Source: Bacillota bacterium
Lineage (GTDB): Bacteria; Bacillota; Clostridia; DSM-8532
DNA length: 12,258 bases
Assembly (NCBI GenBank): GCA_023411795.1
Contig: JAEYOK010000001.1
Span: 1-12,258, forward strand
Reading direction: 5' to 3'
Positions 1-6,795 of this stretch are shown piece after piece. Below the pieces are notes generated by a model. That model saw nothing but the letters and a program-made list of their open reading frames with translations, did not search any database and was not told where the DNA came from. A program made the position numbers and the translations under genes. Every line of letters starts with the position of its first letter. The first letter of the stretch is position 1.

Positions 1-16
1 CCTCTTTACACACATT

Positions 17-53
17 AACCGTCCCCCTGTCTAAGAACCGTCCCCCTGTCTAA
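17..53. repeat. two tandem copies of an 18-bp GC-rich repeat
   Basis: The sequence AACCGTCCCCCTGTCTAA occurs perfectly at 17-34 and again at 36-53, one base apart (period 19). It is much richer in C/G than its AT-rich surroundings. On the minus strand the core reads AGACAGGGGGACGGTT. From memory, ACCGTCCCCCTGTC-like units occur in dispersed intergenic repeats of Firmicutes and some other bacteria, sometimes near REP-associated (Y1/RAYT-type) transposases. That link is recollection, not seen here, and no transposase is visible. The array may continue beyond the left edge. Confidence 0.75.
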
Positions 54-94
54 AAAAAGAAAAACCCAAAAAAGCAAATGCTTTTAAGGGTTTT
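52..94 (-). terminator. intrinsic terminator of the tRNA-Leu transcript
   Basis: Read on the minus strand just past the tRNA CCA end, the stem AAAACCC-TT-AAAAGC, loop ATTT and GCTTTT-TT-GGGTTTT form a 13-bp hairpin with a symmetric TT/TT internal mismatch. It runs into a T-rich tract (minus strand of 52-64). This is a typical Rho-independent terminator and ends the tRNA unit before the left-edge repeats. Confidence 0.85.
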
Positions 95-95
95 C

Positions 96-183
96 TGGTG
101 CTCGAAACCGGAGTCGAACCGGTACGGATGATTAGTCCGACGGATTTTAAGTCCGTTGTGTCTGCCTGTTCCACCACTCGAGC
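96..183 (-). tRNA. tRNA-Leu, anticodon TAA (reads UUA)
   Basis: A full class II tRNA of 88 nt including an encoded CCA (minus strand of 96-98). The acceptor arms GCTCGAG and TTCGAGC pair with one G-T wobble, and the discriminator is A. The anticodon arm is ACGGA-CTTAAAA-TCCGT, placing the anticodon TAA at 147-149. The long variable arm and A discriminator fit leucine. The T arm is ACCGG-TTCGACT-CCGGT with the standard TTCGA loop. It has its own promoter upstream and a terminator right after it, so it is an independent transcription unit, although readthrough from hflX is possible. Confidence 0.97.
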
Positions 184-200
184 AAAAATGCAGCATAACT

Positions 201-229
201 ATTTTACAACACGACGCAAATAGTGTCAA
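201..229 (-). promoter_or_regulatory. promoter of tRNA-Leu
   Basis: On the minus strand TTGACA (224-229) and TAAAAT (201-206) are separated by exactly 17 bp, a near-perfect vegetative sigma-A promoter. The predicted start is near 194, about 10 nt before the mature tRNA 5' end at 183. The -35 overlaps one arm of the small inverted repeat at 227-243. Confidence 0.85.
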
Positions 230-243
230 GATGCCTTATCTTG
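227..243. repeat. short inverted repeat between hflX and tRNA-Leu
   Basis: CAAGAT (minus strand), a 5-nt loop AAGGC, then ATCTTG: a perfect 6-bp stem starting about 10 nt after the hflX stop codon. No T tract follows, so it is a poor intrinsic terminator. One arm overlaps the tRNA promoter -35 box. It may stabilise the hflX mRNA end or be chance. Confidence 0.35.
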
Positions 244-252
244 TAAGTCGGT

Positions 253-2049
253 TTAAGCTATTATATATTTTTTGATTCTGGCCAATGCCTCTTTATCGAG
301 TTCAACCTCTACTAATGAATTGTTTTCATCATATTCAACCGATAAAACCTTTCCGTTCTCATAAAGCCATGGTAACACCCATCCTTCTGAAAAAGGTATA
401 GCTAACTTAACTTTAGTGCGTACTTCTAAAAGAATATCTTTTAAATATTCTTTAAGCTTATCTAGACCAAAACCCGTCTTGGCTGATATTTCGATAATAG
501 TCCTGTCCGAGGTTATCCTGGTTTCGTTGCCTTTACTTATTTTGTCTACCTTGTTAAGTGCAATTAAAGACGGCTTTTGGCCTGCTCCCAGTTCATCCAG
601 AATACTGTCAACTATTCTGATATGATCCTCTGCATAAGGGTCCGAAGAATCTACAACGATTACCAAAACATCGGCGAAAACTACCTCTTCCAATGTTGAT
701 TTAAAAGCATCCAAAAGATGATGAGGCAGTTTTCGTATAAAACCAACAGTATCGGTAACAAGGATAATACCATTGTCGTCCAGTGATAGTTGACGTGTGG
801 TTGTATCCAAGGTGGCAAACAGCTGGTTCTCAGCATATACATCGGAGCCGCAAAGAGAGTTTATCAAAGTAGACTTACCTGAATTAGTATATCCCACCAA
901 AGCTGCAACAGGTACTCTGTTTCTCTTACGTTCCACTCGCAGCAGGCTTCTTTGCTTTTTTATCTCTTTTAGCTGTTCCTTTAAGATATTTATTTTTCGG
1001 CGAATATGTCTTTTATCAGTCTCCAGCTTGGTTTCACCGGGTCCTCTGGTTCCAATTCCGCCACCGAGCCTTGACAGTACCAAACCTAAGCCCTGAAGTC
1101 TTGGCAAATTATACTCCAACTGGGCAAGCTCCACCTGGATTTTACCCTCTCTGCTTCTGGCCCGTTGAGCAAAAATATCAAGAATTAAGCCTGTCCTGTC
1201 TAAAACCTTGACTTCCAGCACTGCTTCAAGATTTCTTTGCTGTGATGGAGTAATCTCTTCATCAAACACTACCATGTCAGCTTCATTAGTCTGAACAAGA
1301 ATACTTAGTTCTTCAACCTTACCTTTTCCAATAAAATAAGCGGCGTCACGGCCTTCACGATTCTGTATAATTGATGCGATAACACGAGCTCCTGCCGCTT
1401 GTGCAAGCTCTTTGAGCTCTATCATTGATATATTCGCTTCGCTGGTACCAAGAATATTTTTTGTATCCTGAGTTTTAATTCCAACCAGAATCGCTCTCTC
1501 TTCCTCATTTCTGAGGTTTTCGGCGTACTGCTTTCTTAAAAAATCGTCTGCTTCATCTATATATTCGAGGAGGGCCTCAAAATCCTCCTTATCGGCAGAA
1601 TAAGGCCCAAAAATCTCCACATCCTCCAAAGATATTGGTGATGGCACGGCAATATATATTTCTGTGGGCTTTTGCTCCTTAACGCCGATAGCTGCTATCA
1701 TATCAAGCCTTAGGAGTTTCAGGGAGCTTACATCAACAGCCGAAAGCATGCCGCTTTCATTAGGATGGGTATGGATACAACGTATTGCCGATAACCTGGC
1801 CTTACTCCTTCTACCCTCAACCTCATTAAGATCAACAGTTTTAAAGTCACCTACACTGACATCTGTAATACGACCTTTTCTATCAATGTAGACTGCAATT
1901 TCCCTATTTATGGACCCTGATATGCCCGATAAAGTGTTAACTAATTCGTCGGTCCAAAGCTTGTCTTGAGGGATATCTAGATCATAAAGGCCCTCAAGTG
2001 CTTCAATAACACTATTTTTCAAGCCTTCGGTATTACCACTTACGTTCAT
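253..2049 (-). CDS. hflX: ribosome-associated GTPase HflX with an extra N-terminal JAMM-like domain
   Basis: HflX is a GTPase that binds ribosomes and in studied bacteria splits or rescues stalled or heat-damaged ones. Residues about 185-598 (roughly 414 aa) match a whole standard HflX: an N-terminal domain from ERAILVGI, the glycine-rich linker GGGIGTRGPGETKLE (329-343) and a coiled coil (about 343-375). The G domain has G1 GYTNSGKST (386-394), G2 FATLDTTTR (411-419), G3 DTVGF (433-437), G4 NKVD (499-502) and G5 SAK (522-524). Residues 1-184 are extra. They contain HTHP at 93-96, then S103 and D106, exactly HxHx7Sx2D, with E50 as a candidate upstream glutamate: a full JAMM/MPN+ signature. 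The ATG at 2049 has GGAAGG about 5 nt upstream, so the long form is the likely product. The gene follows the ADH-like gene by 82 bp and probably has its own promoter. GTPase identity is secure. A working protease is inference. Confidence 0.96.
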   Translation of the reverse strand: MNVSGNTEGLKNSVIEALEGLYDLDIPQDKLWTDELVNTLSGISGSINREIAVYIDRKGRITDVSVGDFKTVDLNEVEGRRSKARLSAIRCIHTHPNESGMLSAVDVSSLKLLRLDMIAAIGVKEQKPTEIYIAVPSPISLEDVEIFGPYSADKEDFEALLEYIDEADDFLRKQYAENLRNEEERAILVGIKTQDTKNILGTSEANISMIELKELAQAAGARVIASIIQNREGRDAAYFIGKGKVEELSILVQTNEADMVVFDEEITPSQQRNLEAVLEVKVLDRTGLILDIFAQRARSREGKIQVELAQLEYNLPRLQGLGLVLSRLGGGIGTRGPGETKLETDKRHIRRKINILKEQLKEIKKQRSLLRVERKRNRVPVAALVGYTNSGKSTLINSLCGSDVYAENQLFATLDTTTRQLSLDDNGIILVTDTVGFIRKLPHHLLDAFKSTLEEVVFADVLVIVVDSSDPYAEDHIRIVDSILDELGAGQKPSLIALNKVDKISKGNETRITSDRTIIEISAKTGFGLDKLKEYLKDILLEVRTKVKLAIPFSEGWVLPWLYENGKVLSVEYDENNSLVEVELDKEALARIKKYIIA

Positions 2050-2091
2050 TATTACCTTCCGTTATTAAAACTAGAATATTGAAAAGGATAT

Positions 2092-2120
2092 TTTATATCC
2101 TACCAATATTTTAACATGAA
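2092..2120 (-). promoter_or_regulatory. weak candidate promoter of hflX
   Basis: Minus strand TTCATG (2115-2120), 17-bp spacer, TATAAA (2092-2097). The -35 is poor (3 of 6). The -10 lies within the palindrome GGATATAAAATATCC (2086-2100), which could act as an operator or could simply be AT-rich. It sits in the 82-bp gap before hflX. Confidence 0.3.
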
Positions 2121-2131
2121 TTATTATAAAC

Positions 2132-3190
2132 TTAAAACGCCAGATTCAGAATGTCTGTAATGTCCTGTATATCTACTTGAGAAACGGCACCAGTATTTCT
2201 TTGGTTTATGATCCTATCAAAATCTGATCTTTTCACTCCAATCTGGGATAGGCAGACCGGTATATTCCATTTGTTTTGATATTCTGAAATCATATTACGA
2301 ATATAATTTTGAAATCTTCTACCTCTCTCATATAGAGGGGTTTCGGAAAAAATGTCCGGACCCTTAAGAGGGAGCAAAAGCTCTCCATAGTACTGATCAT
2401 TCCTAATCATATTATGTTCCAGACAATGGGGAAGTATTATAGATACTGCTTCAGTATGGGAGACTTTACAACACTCTGTAAGGCCTTTTGCAATTATGTG
2501 GGTAATTCCTCCTCCTGAATTGGAAAACCCTATACCAGACAAAACAGCGCCGTTTGAAAGAGTGTGTCTGGCCCTCTGATCCCTGGATTTTTTCACTATT
2601 GTAGGTAGACTTTCAGCCGTAAGCTTAATGGCTGAAATAGCATATACATCACTTAATGGATTTTTTTTGCTCGAAGTATATGCTTCTATACTGTGACAGA
2701 TAGTATCAATTGCCGCTAAAACAGTCTCCCTGATTGAAAAATTGAAAGCCATTCCGGGGTCGAGAACTATTAAATCGGGTTTTCCGAGGATTTCCATACC
2801 GGTTCCGGCTGTAGGTACAGCTACGAAAGTTATCTTTGATGAACACTGTTCCTGCGCAGTTTTTATTTTTTGCCCTAACTCAAAAACAGTACTGTCTCCA
2901 ACCGCAATGATGGAGTCACAATTCCTGTTTCTAAATTCAGAAAGTGCCTGCACATAACACTCTTCATCTACAACTTTGCAATAATAAATAACTTTATTAG
3001 TATTCAGGCCTTTTTCCTCTAAGGCTTTTAAAAGACTTCTTTGGATTCCCCTGTCAGTGAGTTCTTTTTGGCATAGTAAAATGGGGCAGGATTTTCCCCT
3101 ATTGATAAGTTCGGACGGAATTTTTGTCAGCGCTTGATATCCTGACAGAATCTTAGTATCGTTAAAAAACTCATAGTATTGCGGAATCAT
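2132..3190 (-). CDS. divergent iron-containing (type III) alcohol dehydrogenase homologue
   Basis: The family uses NAD(P) and usually iron to interconvert alcohols and aldehydes. The ATG at 3190 (352 aa) is preferred over an upstream ATG at 3232: it has AGAAGG 8 nt upstream, whereas 3232 has no ribosome binding site. Numbering is from 3190. The fold signature is clear: FFNDTKILSG at the start, LDP (143-145), D162 and H166 in IDTICHSIEAY, H231 in GIGFSNSGGGITH, and H245 in VSHTEAV, which together are the four expected metal ligands. The rest is eroded. The nucleotide-binding GGGS loop is VGDST (97-101), PTTAGTGSE is PTAGTGME (126-133), and the segment between it and LDP is about 20 residues shorter than usual. 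The histidine four residues after H231 is lysine (K235). It lies between rlmH and hflX. The substrate is unknown, and it may be a non-oxidoreductase relative. Confidence 0.8.
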   Translation of the reverse strand: MIPQYYEFFNDTKILSGYQALTKIPSELINRGKSCPILLCQKELTDRGIQRSLLKALEEKGLNTNKVIYYCKVVDEECYVQALSEFRNRNCDSIIAVGDSTVFELGQKIKTAQEQCSSKITFVAVPTAGTGMEILGKPDLIVLDPGMAFNFSIRETVLAAIDTICHSIEAYTSSKKNPLSDVYAISAIKLTAESLPTIVKKSRDQRARHTLSNGAVLSGIGFSNSGGGITHIIAKGLTECCKVSHTEAVSIILPHCLEHNMIRNDQYYGELLLPLKGPDIFSETPLYERGRRFQNYIRNMISEYQNKWNIPVCLSQIGVKRSDFDRIINQRNTGAVSQVDIQDITDILNLAF

Positions 3191-3278
3191 AGGCAAAACC
3201 TTCTTATCATTAGTATATAAAAAATATAACATAGAGAAGGCTTTAATTGGGTGAAACAGGAAATACTCGCCACTAAAT

Positions 3279-3758
3279 TTACTTATGATATGTCTCGTTG
3301 TTTATTATCTTGTATGCTCGATAAATTTGTTCAAGAAGAATTATCCTTGCAAGTTGATGGGGGAAGGTCAGTTTTGAAAGACAGAATTTATAATCCGCAC
3401 TTTTGGTAATCGACTGATCAAGCCCGGTAGAACTGCCTATAATAAATGATATATCGCTTTTCCCTTCAATCATAAAGCCTTGTATTTCCCCGGAAAAGCT
3501 AACCGAGTCAAATTGCTTACCGTCAAGGGTGAGGGCAATTGTAGTAGTATTCTTTCCTAAAGCTTTCTTAATTCTGTCTGCTTCTTTCTGTCTAACTTTT
3601 TCTTCTTGTAAAGCATTGGCAGATTCCGGGGCTTTTTCTTCATCAACCTCAATGACTTCTACCCTGCAAAATCGAGAAAGACGCTTCAAGTATTCCTTTT
3701 GAGCGTCTTTTAAGAATAATTCCTTTAGTTTTCCAACACAAACAATTCTAATATTCAT
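3279..3758 (-). CDS. rlmH: 23S rRNA pseudouridine-1915 N3-methyltransferase RlmH
   Basis: RlmH is a SPOUT-fold SAM-dependent enzyme, homodimeric in known cases, that methylates pseudouridine 1915 in helix 69 of 23S rRNA on assembled 70S ribosomes. The 159-aa length is standard. Visible hallmarks are the start MNIRIVCVGKLKE, the knot region FIIGSSTGL (105-113), and the conserved tail LTFPHQLARIILLEQIYRAY (130-149) ending in YHK. The SAM loop has serine at 109 where family members usually have a second glycine (IGG). The start is ATG at 3758 with a GGGG-type site 4-5 nt upstream. It begins 11 nt after the yycJ stop, so the two are almost certainly cotranscribed. In Bacilli an htrA gene usually separates yycJ from rlmH; here it is absent. 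Confidence 0.97.
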   Translation of the reverse strand: MNIRIVCVGKLKELFLKDAQKEYLKRLSRFCRVEVIEVDEEKAPESANALQEEKVRQKEADRIKKALGKNTTTIALTLDGKQFDSVSFSGEIQGFMIEGKSDISFIIGSSTGLDQSITKSADYKFCLSKLTFPHQLARIILLEQIYRAYKIINNETYHK

Positions 3759-3769
3759 ATTTTCCCCGA

Positions 3770-4561
3770 CTATATATACATTACGTTTGAGGCTCTGTCT
3801 CTTAAAGCGACCTCCAAATAAACATCCTTAACAGGGTTAATCTGCTTTTCCATGAGTGCATTACATACAGTTCTATAAGCCAGCTCCGGGAAATTGTTTT
3901 CTTGGCTTAAGTGTCCTAGTAAAAACCGCTTTGTTCCGCACTGTGCCAAATGAGCAACTATTTTGCCTGCCATCTCATTGCAAAGATGCCCGTGATCGCC
4001 AAGGATTCTTTGTTTTAAAGGCCAGGGATATCTTCCTGTTCTAAGCATCTCAATGTCATGATTTGATTCCAATAAAATCATGTCACTTTGTTCAAGATTA
4101 GCAATTAGCTCCTTATCCATATGTCCTATATCGGTTGCGATGGTCAATTTTTTCCCGTCAACAAAAATATTGTATCCGACAGGACATATAGCGTCATGGG
4201 GAATTTGAAATGGTCTGATGGATATGTCCCCAACAGTCGTAATTTCTCCCACTTCTATATGACGTATTAACTCGCTATTAAGCTTACCTAAAAAAGGACG
4301 CATTGCCGTCCAAGTATCAGGATTAGCATATATGGGAATTTTATAACGTCTGGAAAGGATACCAGCTCCACTTATATGATCACTGTGTTCATGGGTAATA
4401 AATATACCCGCAATTTTCTCAAATGATTCACCGATGCCTTCCAATGCGGATTCAATTCGCTTACCGCTTACACCGGCATCAACAAGAATTGCTGTGTCAT
4501 TGCAAGATACAAAAATACAATTACCGCTTGAACCGCTAAAAAGACTACAAACCTTTATCAT
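3770..4561 (-). CDS. walJ: YycJ/WalJ metallo-beta-lactamase-fold hydrolase
   Basis: A cytoplasmic metallo-beta-lactamase-fold protein, the conserved companion of the WalRK system. The best-studied homologues are reported as DNA exonucleases affecting mutation rate or DNA repair and the timing of cell division. The 263-aa length matches the family. Metal-site motifs are THEHSDH (56-62), H122 in IPHDA, D144 in ATDIGH, and the late histidine H217 in GHLSQENN. The N-terminal FSGSSGN (8-14) and LVDAG (26-30) are also typical. The start is ATG at 4561, with GGAGA 7-8 nt upstream, and it follows the murA stop by 12 nt. It is very likely translated from the murA-yycJ-rlmH message. No signal peptide or membrane segment is seen. 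Confidence 0.95.
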   Translation of the reverse strand: MIKVCSLFSGSSGNCIFVSCNDTAILVDAGVSGKRIESALEGIGESFEKIAGIFITHEHSDHISGAGILSRRYKIPIYANPDTWTAMRPFLGKLNSELIRHIEVGEITTVGDISIRPFQIPHDAICPVGYNIFVDGKKLTIATDIGHMDKELIANLEQSDMILLESNHDIEMLRTGRYPWPLKQRILGDHGHLCNEMAGKIVAHLAQCGTKRFLLGHLSQENNFPELAYRTVCNALMEKQINPVKDVYLEVALRDRASNVMYI

Positions 4562-4573
4562 TCTTATCTCCGA

Positions 4574-5842
4574 TTAACTTTGGCTGTCACTAATTCTTTT
4601 AATATCCGCTCCTAAGCAGCGAAGTTTTTCCACCATGTTTTCATATCCACGGTCTATATAGTGAACATTACTAATTTCTGTTTCACCCTCTGCAATAAGG
4701 CCCGCAATAACGCAAGCCGCTCCGGCTCTTAGATCCGTCGCTTTAATGGGAGCGCCTGTAAGCTTGTTACCGCCTTCAATTACAGCCATCCTGCCCTCTA
4801 CACGGATATTAGCGCCCATCCTTTTAAGTTCTTCAATATACTGAAAACGATTCTCAAAAATACCCTCGGTAATTGTGCTTATGCCGTCTGCCTTTAAGAG
4901 CAGTATCGCTGCCGGAGGCTGTAAATCAGTCGGGAATCCGGGATAGGGAAGGGTCTTGATATTTACTTTTGAGAGGCGATCCTTAACACTTATTCTGATA
5001 CTGTCATCATATTCCTCAACCTTTACATTCATCTCTATAAGCTTAGCTGTCAGAGATTCCATGTGCTTAGGAATGACGTTCTTAACCAGTACATCGCCTT
5101 TTGTAGCCGCTGCGGCAATCATAAAAGTTCCGGCTTCAATCTGATCGGGAATTATACTGTGAACCAGATTTCCCTTAAGAGATTTTACTCCCCGAATACG
5201 GATGATGTCGGTACCTGCGCCTTTTATATCCGCTCCCATCGCATTTAAGAAGTTGGCTATATCAACAATATGGGGTTCTTTAGCAGCATTTTCAATGGTG
5301 GTTAGACCTTCTGCTCTCACCGCCGCCATCATAATATTTATTGTCGCACCAACACTAACTACGTCCAGATAAATCGATGTGCCTATTAATTTGTTAGCTG
5401 TTAATTTAATGTATCCATGCTCAATTTCAACTTTGGCACCAAGAGATTCAAACCCTTTAATATGCTGATCTATAGGGCGAACACCAAAATTACAGCCACC
5501 GGGGAAGGTAACCACAGCTCTTTTAAATCGACCCAGCAAGGCTCCCATCATATAATATGACCCTCTAAGCCTGTGCATATCGGGTGTTGTGGCCATGTAG
5601 GAGTTAACCTTCCTGGTATCAATTTTTAAGGTAGTTGAGTCAATATTTTCAAAACGGGCACCCAGAGATTCCATAATTCTTTTTAAGATTGAAATATCCA
5701 GGATATCCGGTACATTTTCAATAGTACATATATCACTTAGTAACAAGGCAGCCGGTAAAACACCCAACGCTGCATTTTTTGCTCCGCTTACCGTGACCTC
5801 ACCCTTTAATCTTTTCTGGCCACGGACGATAAGTCTATCCAC
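4574..5842 (-). CDS. murA: UDP-N-acetylglucosamine 1-carboxyvinyltransferase MurA
   Basis: MurA transfers enolpyruvate from phosphoenolpyruvate to UDP-GlcNAc, the first committed cytoplasmic step of peptidoglycan synthesis. At 422 aa it is full length. Catalytic features are present: K22 and N23 in SGAKNAALG, the active-site cysteine C117 in PGGCNFGVRPID (the fosfomycin target), the general-base aspartate D306 in GFPTDLQ, and R372 in DLRAGAA. The start is GTG at 5842. GGAAGG lies 11 nt upstream, and an in-frame stop eight codons further up excludes a longer form. It sits inside the wal cluster after yycI, behind a 145-bp gap with two extended -10 promoters, and leads into yycJ and rlmH. Firmicutes often carry two MurA paralogues. 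Which one this is cannot be told from the window. Confidence 0.97.
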   Translation of the reverse strand: MDRLIVRGQKRLKGEVTVSGAKNAALGVLPAALLLSDICTIENVPDILDISILKRIMESLGARFENIDSTTLKIDTRKVNSYMATTPDMHRLRGSYYMMGALLGRFKRAVVTFPGGCNFGVRPIDQHIKGFESLGAKVEIEHGYIKLTANKLIGTSIYLDVVSVGATINIMMAAVRAEGLTTIENAAKEPHIVDIANFLNAMGADIKGAGTDIIRIRGVKSLKGNLVHSIIPDQIEAGTFMIAAAATKGDVLVKNVIPKHMESLTAKLIEMNVKVEEYDDSIRISVKDRLSKVNIKTLPYPGFPTDLQPPAAILLLKADGISTITEGIFENRFQYIEELKRMGANIRVEGRMAVIEGGNKLTGAPIKATDLRAGAACVIAGLIAEGETEISNVHYIDRGYENMVEKLRCLGADIKRISDSQS

Positions 5843-5888
5843 TCGTACACCAACCTTCCGGTCTCATCATTGGAGTTATCAAAAATAT

Positions 5889-5918
5889 ATTATACCACAA
5901 GGAGAATATGTTTGTTAG
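5889..5918 (-). promoter_or_regulatory. proximal promoter of murA (extended -10)
   Basis: Minus strand TGGTATAAT (5889-5897) is a perfect extended -10. CTAACA lies 18 bp upstream, matching TTGACA at four of six positions. The predicted start is about 40 nt before the GTG codon. This lets murA-yycJ-rlmH be transcribed apart from walRK. Confidence 0.6.
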
Positions 5919-5919
5919 T

Positions 5920-5935
5920 ATAACAGATTATAACA
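5920..5935 (-). promoter_or_regulatory. tandem TGTTAT repeat overlapping a second murA -10 element
   Basis: On the minus strand TGTTAT-AATC-TGTTAT forms a direct repeat with 10-bp period (5920-5925 and 5930-5935). Each half fits the WalR half-site TGTWAH, but the published WalR box has N5 (11-bp period), so the spacing is one base short. The upstream copy also begins TGTTATAAT (5927-5935), a second extended -10. It may be a distal promoter, a regulator site, or both. Confidence 0.4.
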
Positions 5936-5987
5936 TAAGTTTAGTTTGGTTAATAGGCAGATTAATTCATGTCTATATGTTCGGGAA

Positions 5988-6794
5988 CTAATAAAGCATT
6001 ACACCCGTATAAGCATTATAAAATATAGTTGTCCCATCATCCAGTATAACACGCCACACCGGATTACCATATATGTCTCCTTCAGAAATTTGCTTATATC
6101 CGAAATCTACCTTGTCAATGCCAATCCCAGAGGACAGCCCGCTCATTACTAATATTTGATGAGCAGGCAATATTTCATTGGCGCCATTTCCATTGTTAAT
6201 ATTCTTTGTTGGCACCCATAGAGTGAGCAAGCCATCACTACTAAGTCTAGCTGTAATCTCATGATCAAAAATAAAGTTGTTCTTATATTTAAAATAGAAC
6301 TTCATTTCCTTGTTACCGCCTATATCTTTAATTTCACCGGCAACAATATTTTTTTTACTGAAATCAAGATCCTCTAAATACTTTACCAGTTTATCCTTTA
6401 ATCTTTCCGGTTGGCTAAACAGTTCTTTGCCATCAGAGAGCTTATCTGTTATTATTAACAGGTTCTCTGATAAGTTAATCGACTCTTCTCCGAATTCTAT
6501 ATAAAAATTATTTCCGTTAACCGAAGAAGAAACTACATCTCCGAATACTTTCACGCATAACTCATCCGGGTTATATTCCTTTGTCGTGTAGATTATCTTT
6601 CCTACCGAACCCGAGATGCTAGGTATATCGGTGTTAATTTTAATATCCCTTGAGCGCAGATAATCTATTGCATATCTGTTATAATTGCTTGTAAATAAAC
6701 CATCGGTGTTTGTAAATATTATCATCGCCAATAAAAAAATATTCAGAAGTAAAAGGGTGACTATTAATATTGTCTTAGCTTTTGACCAGTCCAT
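5988..6794 (-). CDS. walI: WalI/YycI, membrane-anchored modulator of the WalK kinase
   Basis: YycI works with YycH outside the membrane, contacting WalK and adjusting its activity (repressing in B. subtilis, activating in S. aureus). The start MDWSKAKTILI is the typical YycI opening, followed by one N-terminal membrane helix (about residues 7-27) and an extracytoplasmic domain that ends in a YycI-like repeat of PepSY-type character (GDIYGNPVWRVILDDGTTIFYNAYTGVM). The ATG at 6794 (268 aa) is chosen because it has AAGGAGG 6 nt upstream and begins at the conserved MDWSKAK. A longer reading frame to 6839 would overlap yycH and lacks a site. It starts one base after the yycH stop codon, implying translational coupling. 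It ends just before the murA promoter region. Confidence 0.92.
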   Translation of the reverse strand: MDWSKAKTILIVTLLLLNIFLLAMIIFTNTDGLFTSNYNRYAIDYLRSRDIKINTDIPSISGSVGKIIYTTKEYNPDELCVKVFGDVVSSSVNGNNFYIEFGEESINLSENLLIITDKLSDGKELFSQPERLKDKLVKYLEDLDFSKKNIVAGEIKDIGGNKEMKFYFKYKNNFIFDHEITARLSSDGLLTLWVPTKNINNGNGANEILPAHQILVMSGLSSGIGIDKVDFGYKQISEGDIYGNPVWRVILDDGTTIFYNAYTGVMLY

Positions 6795-6795
6795 A

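Noticed and set aside
797..1096. Plus-strand open frames, including this one and those near 416, 1664, 2742, 3856, 4956, 5063, 5946, 6310, 6685, 8270, 8987, 10026 and 12047.
   Set aside because: All but the last lie wholly or mostly opposite well-supported minus-strand genes; the last covers the 5S rRNA and its spacer. None has a recognisable domain.
2086..2100. Palindrome GGATAT-TTT-ATATCC between the ADH-like gene and hflX.
   Set aside because: Considered as a terminator of the ADH-like gene, but the stem is AT-rich and no T tract follows on the minus strand. Kept only as part of a weak promoter call.
3191..3232. 14-codon upstream extension of the ADH-like gene.
   Set aside because: No ribosome binding site precedes the ATG at 3232, while the ATG at 3190 has AGAAGG at good spacing.
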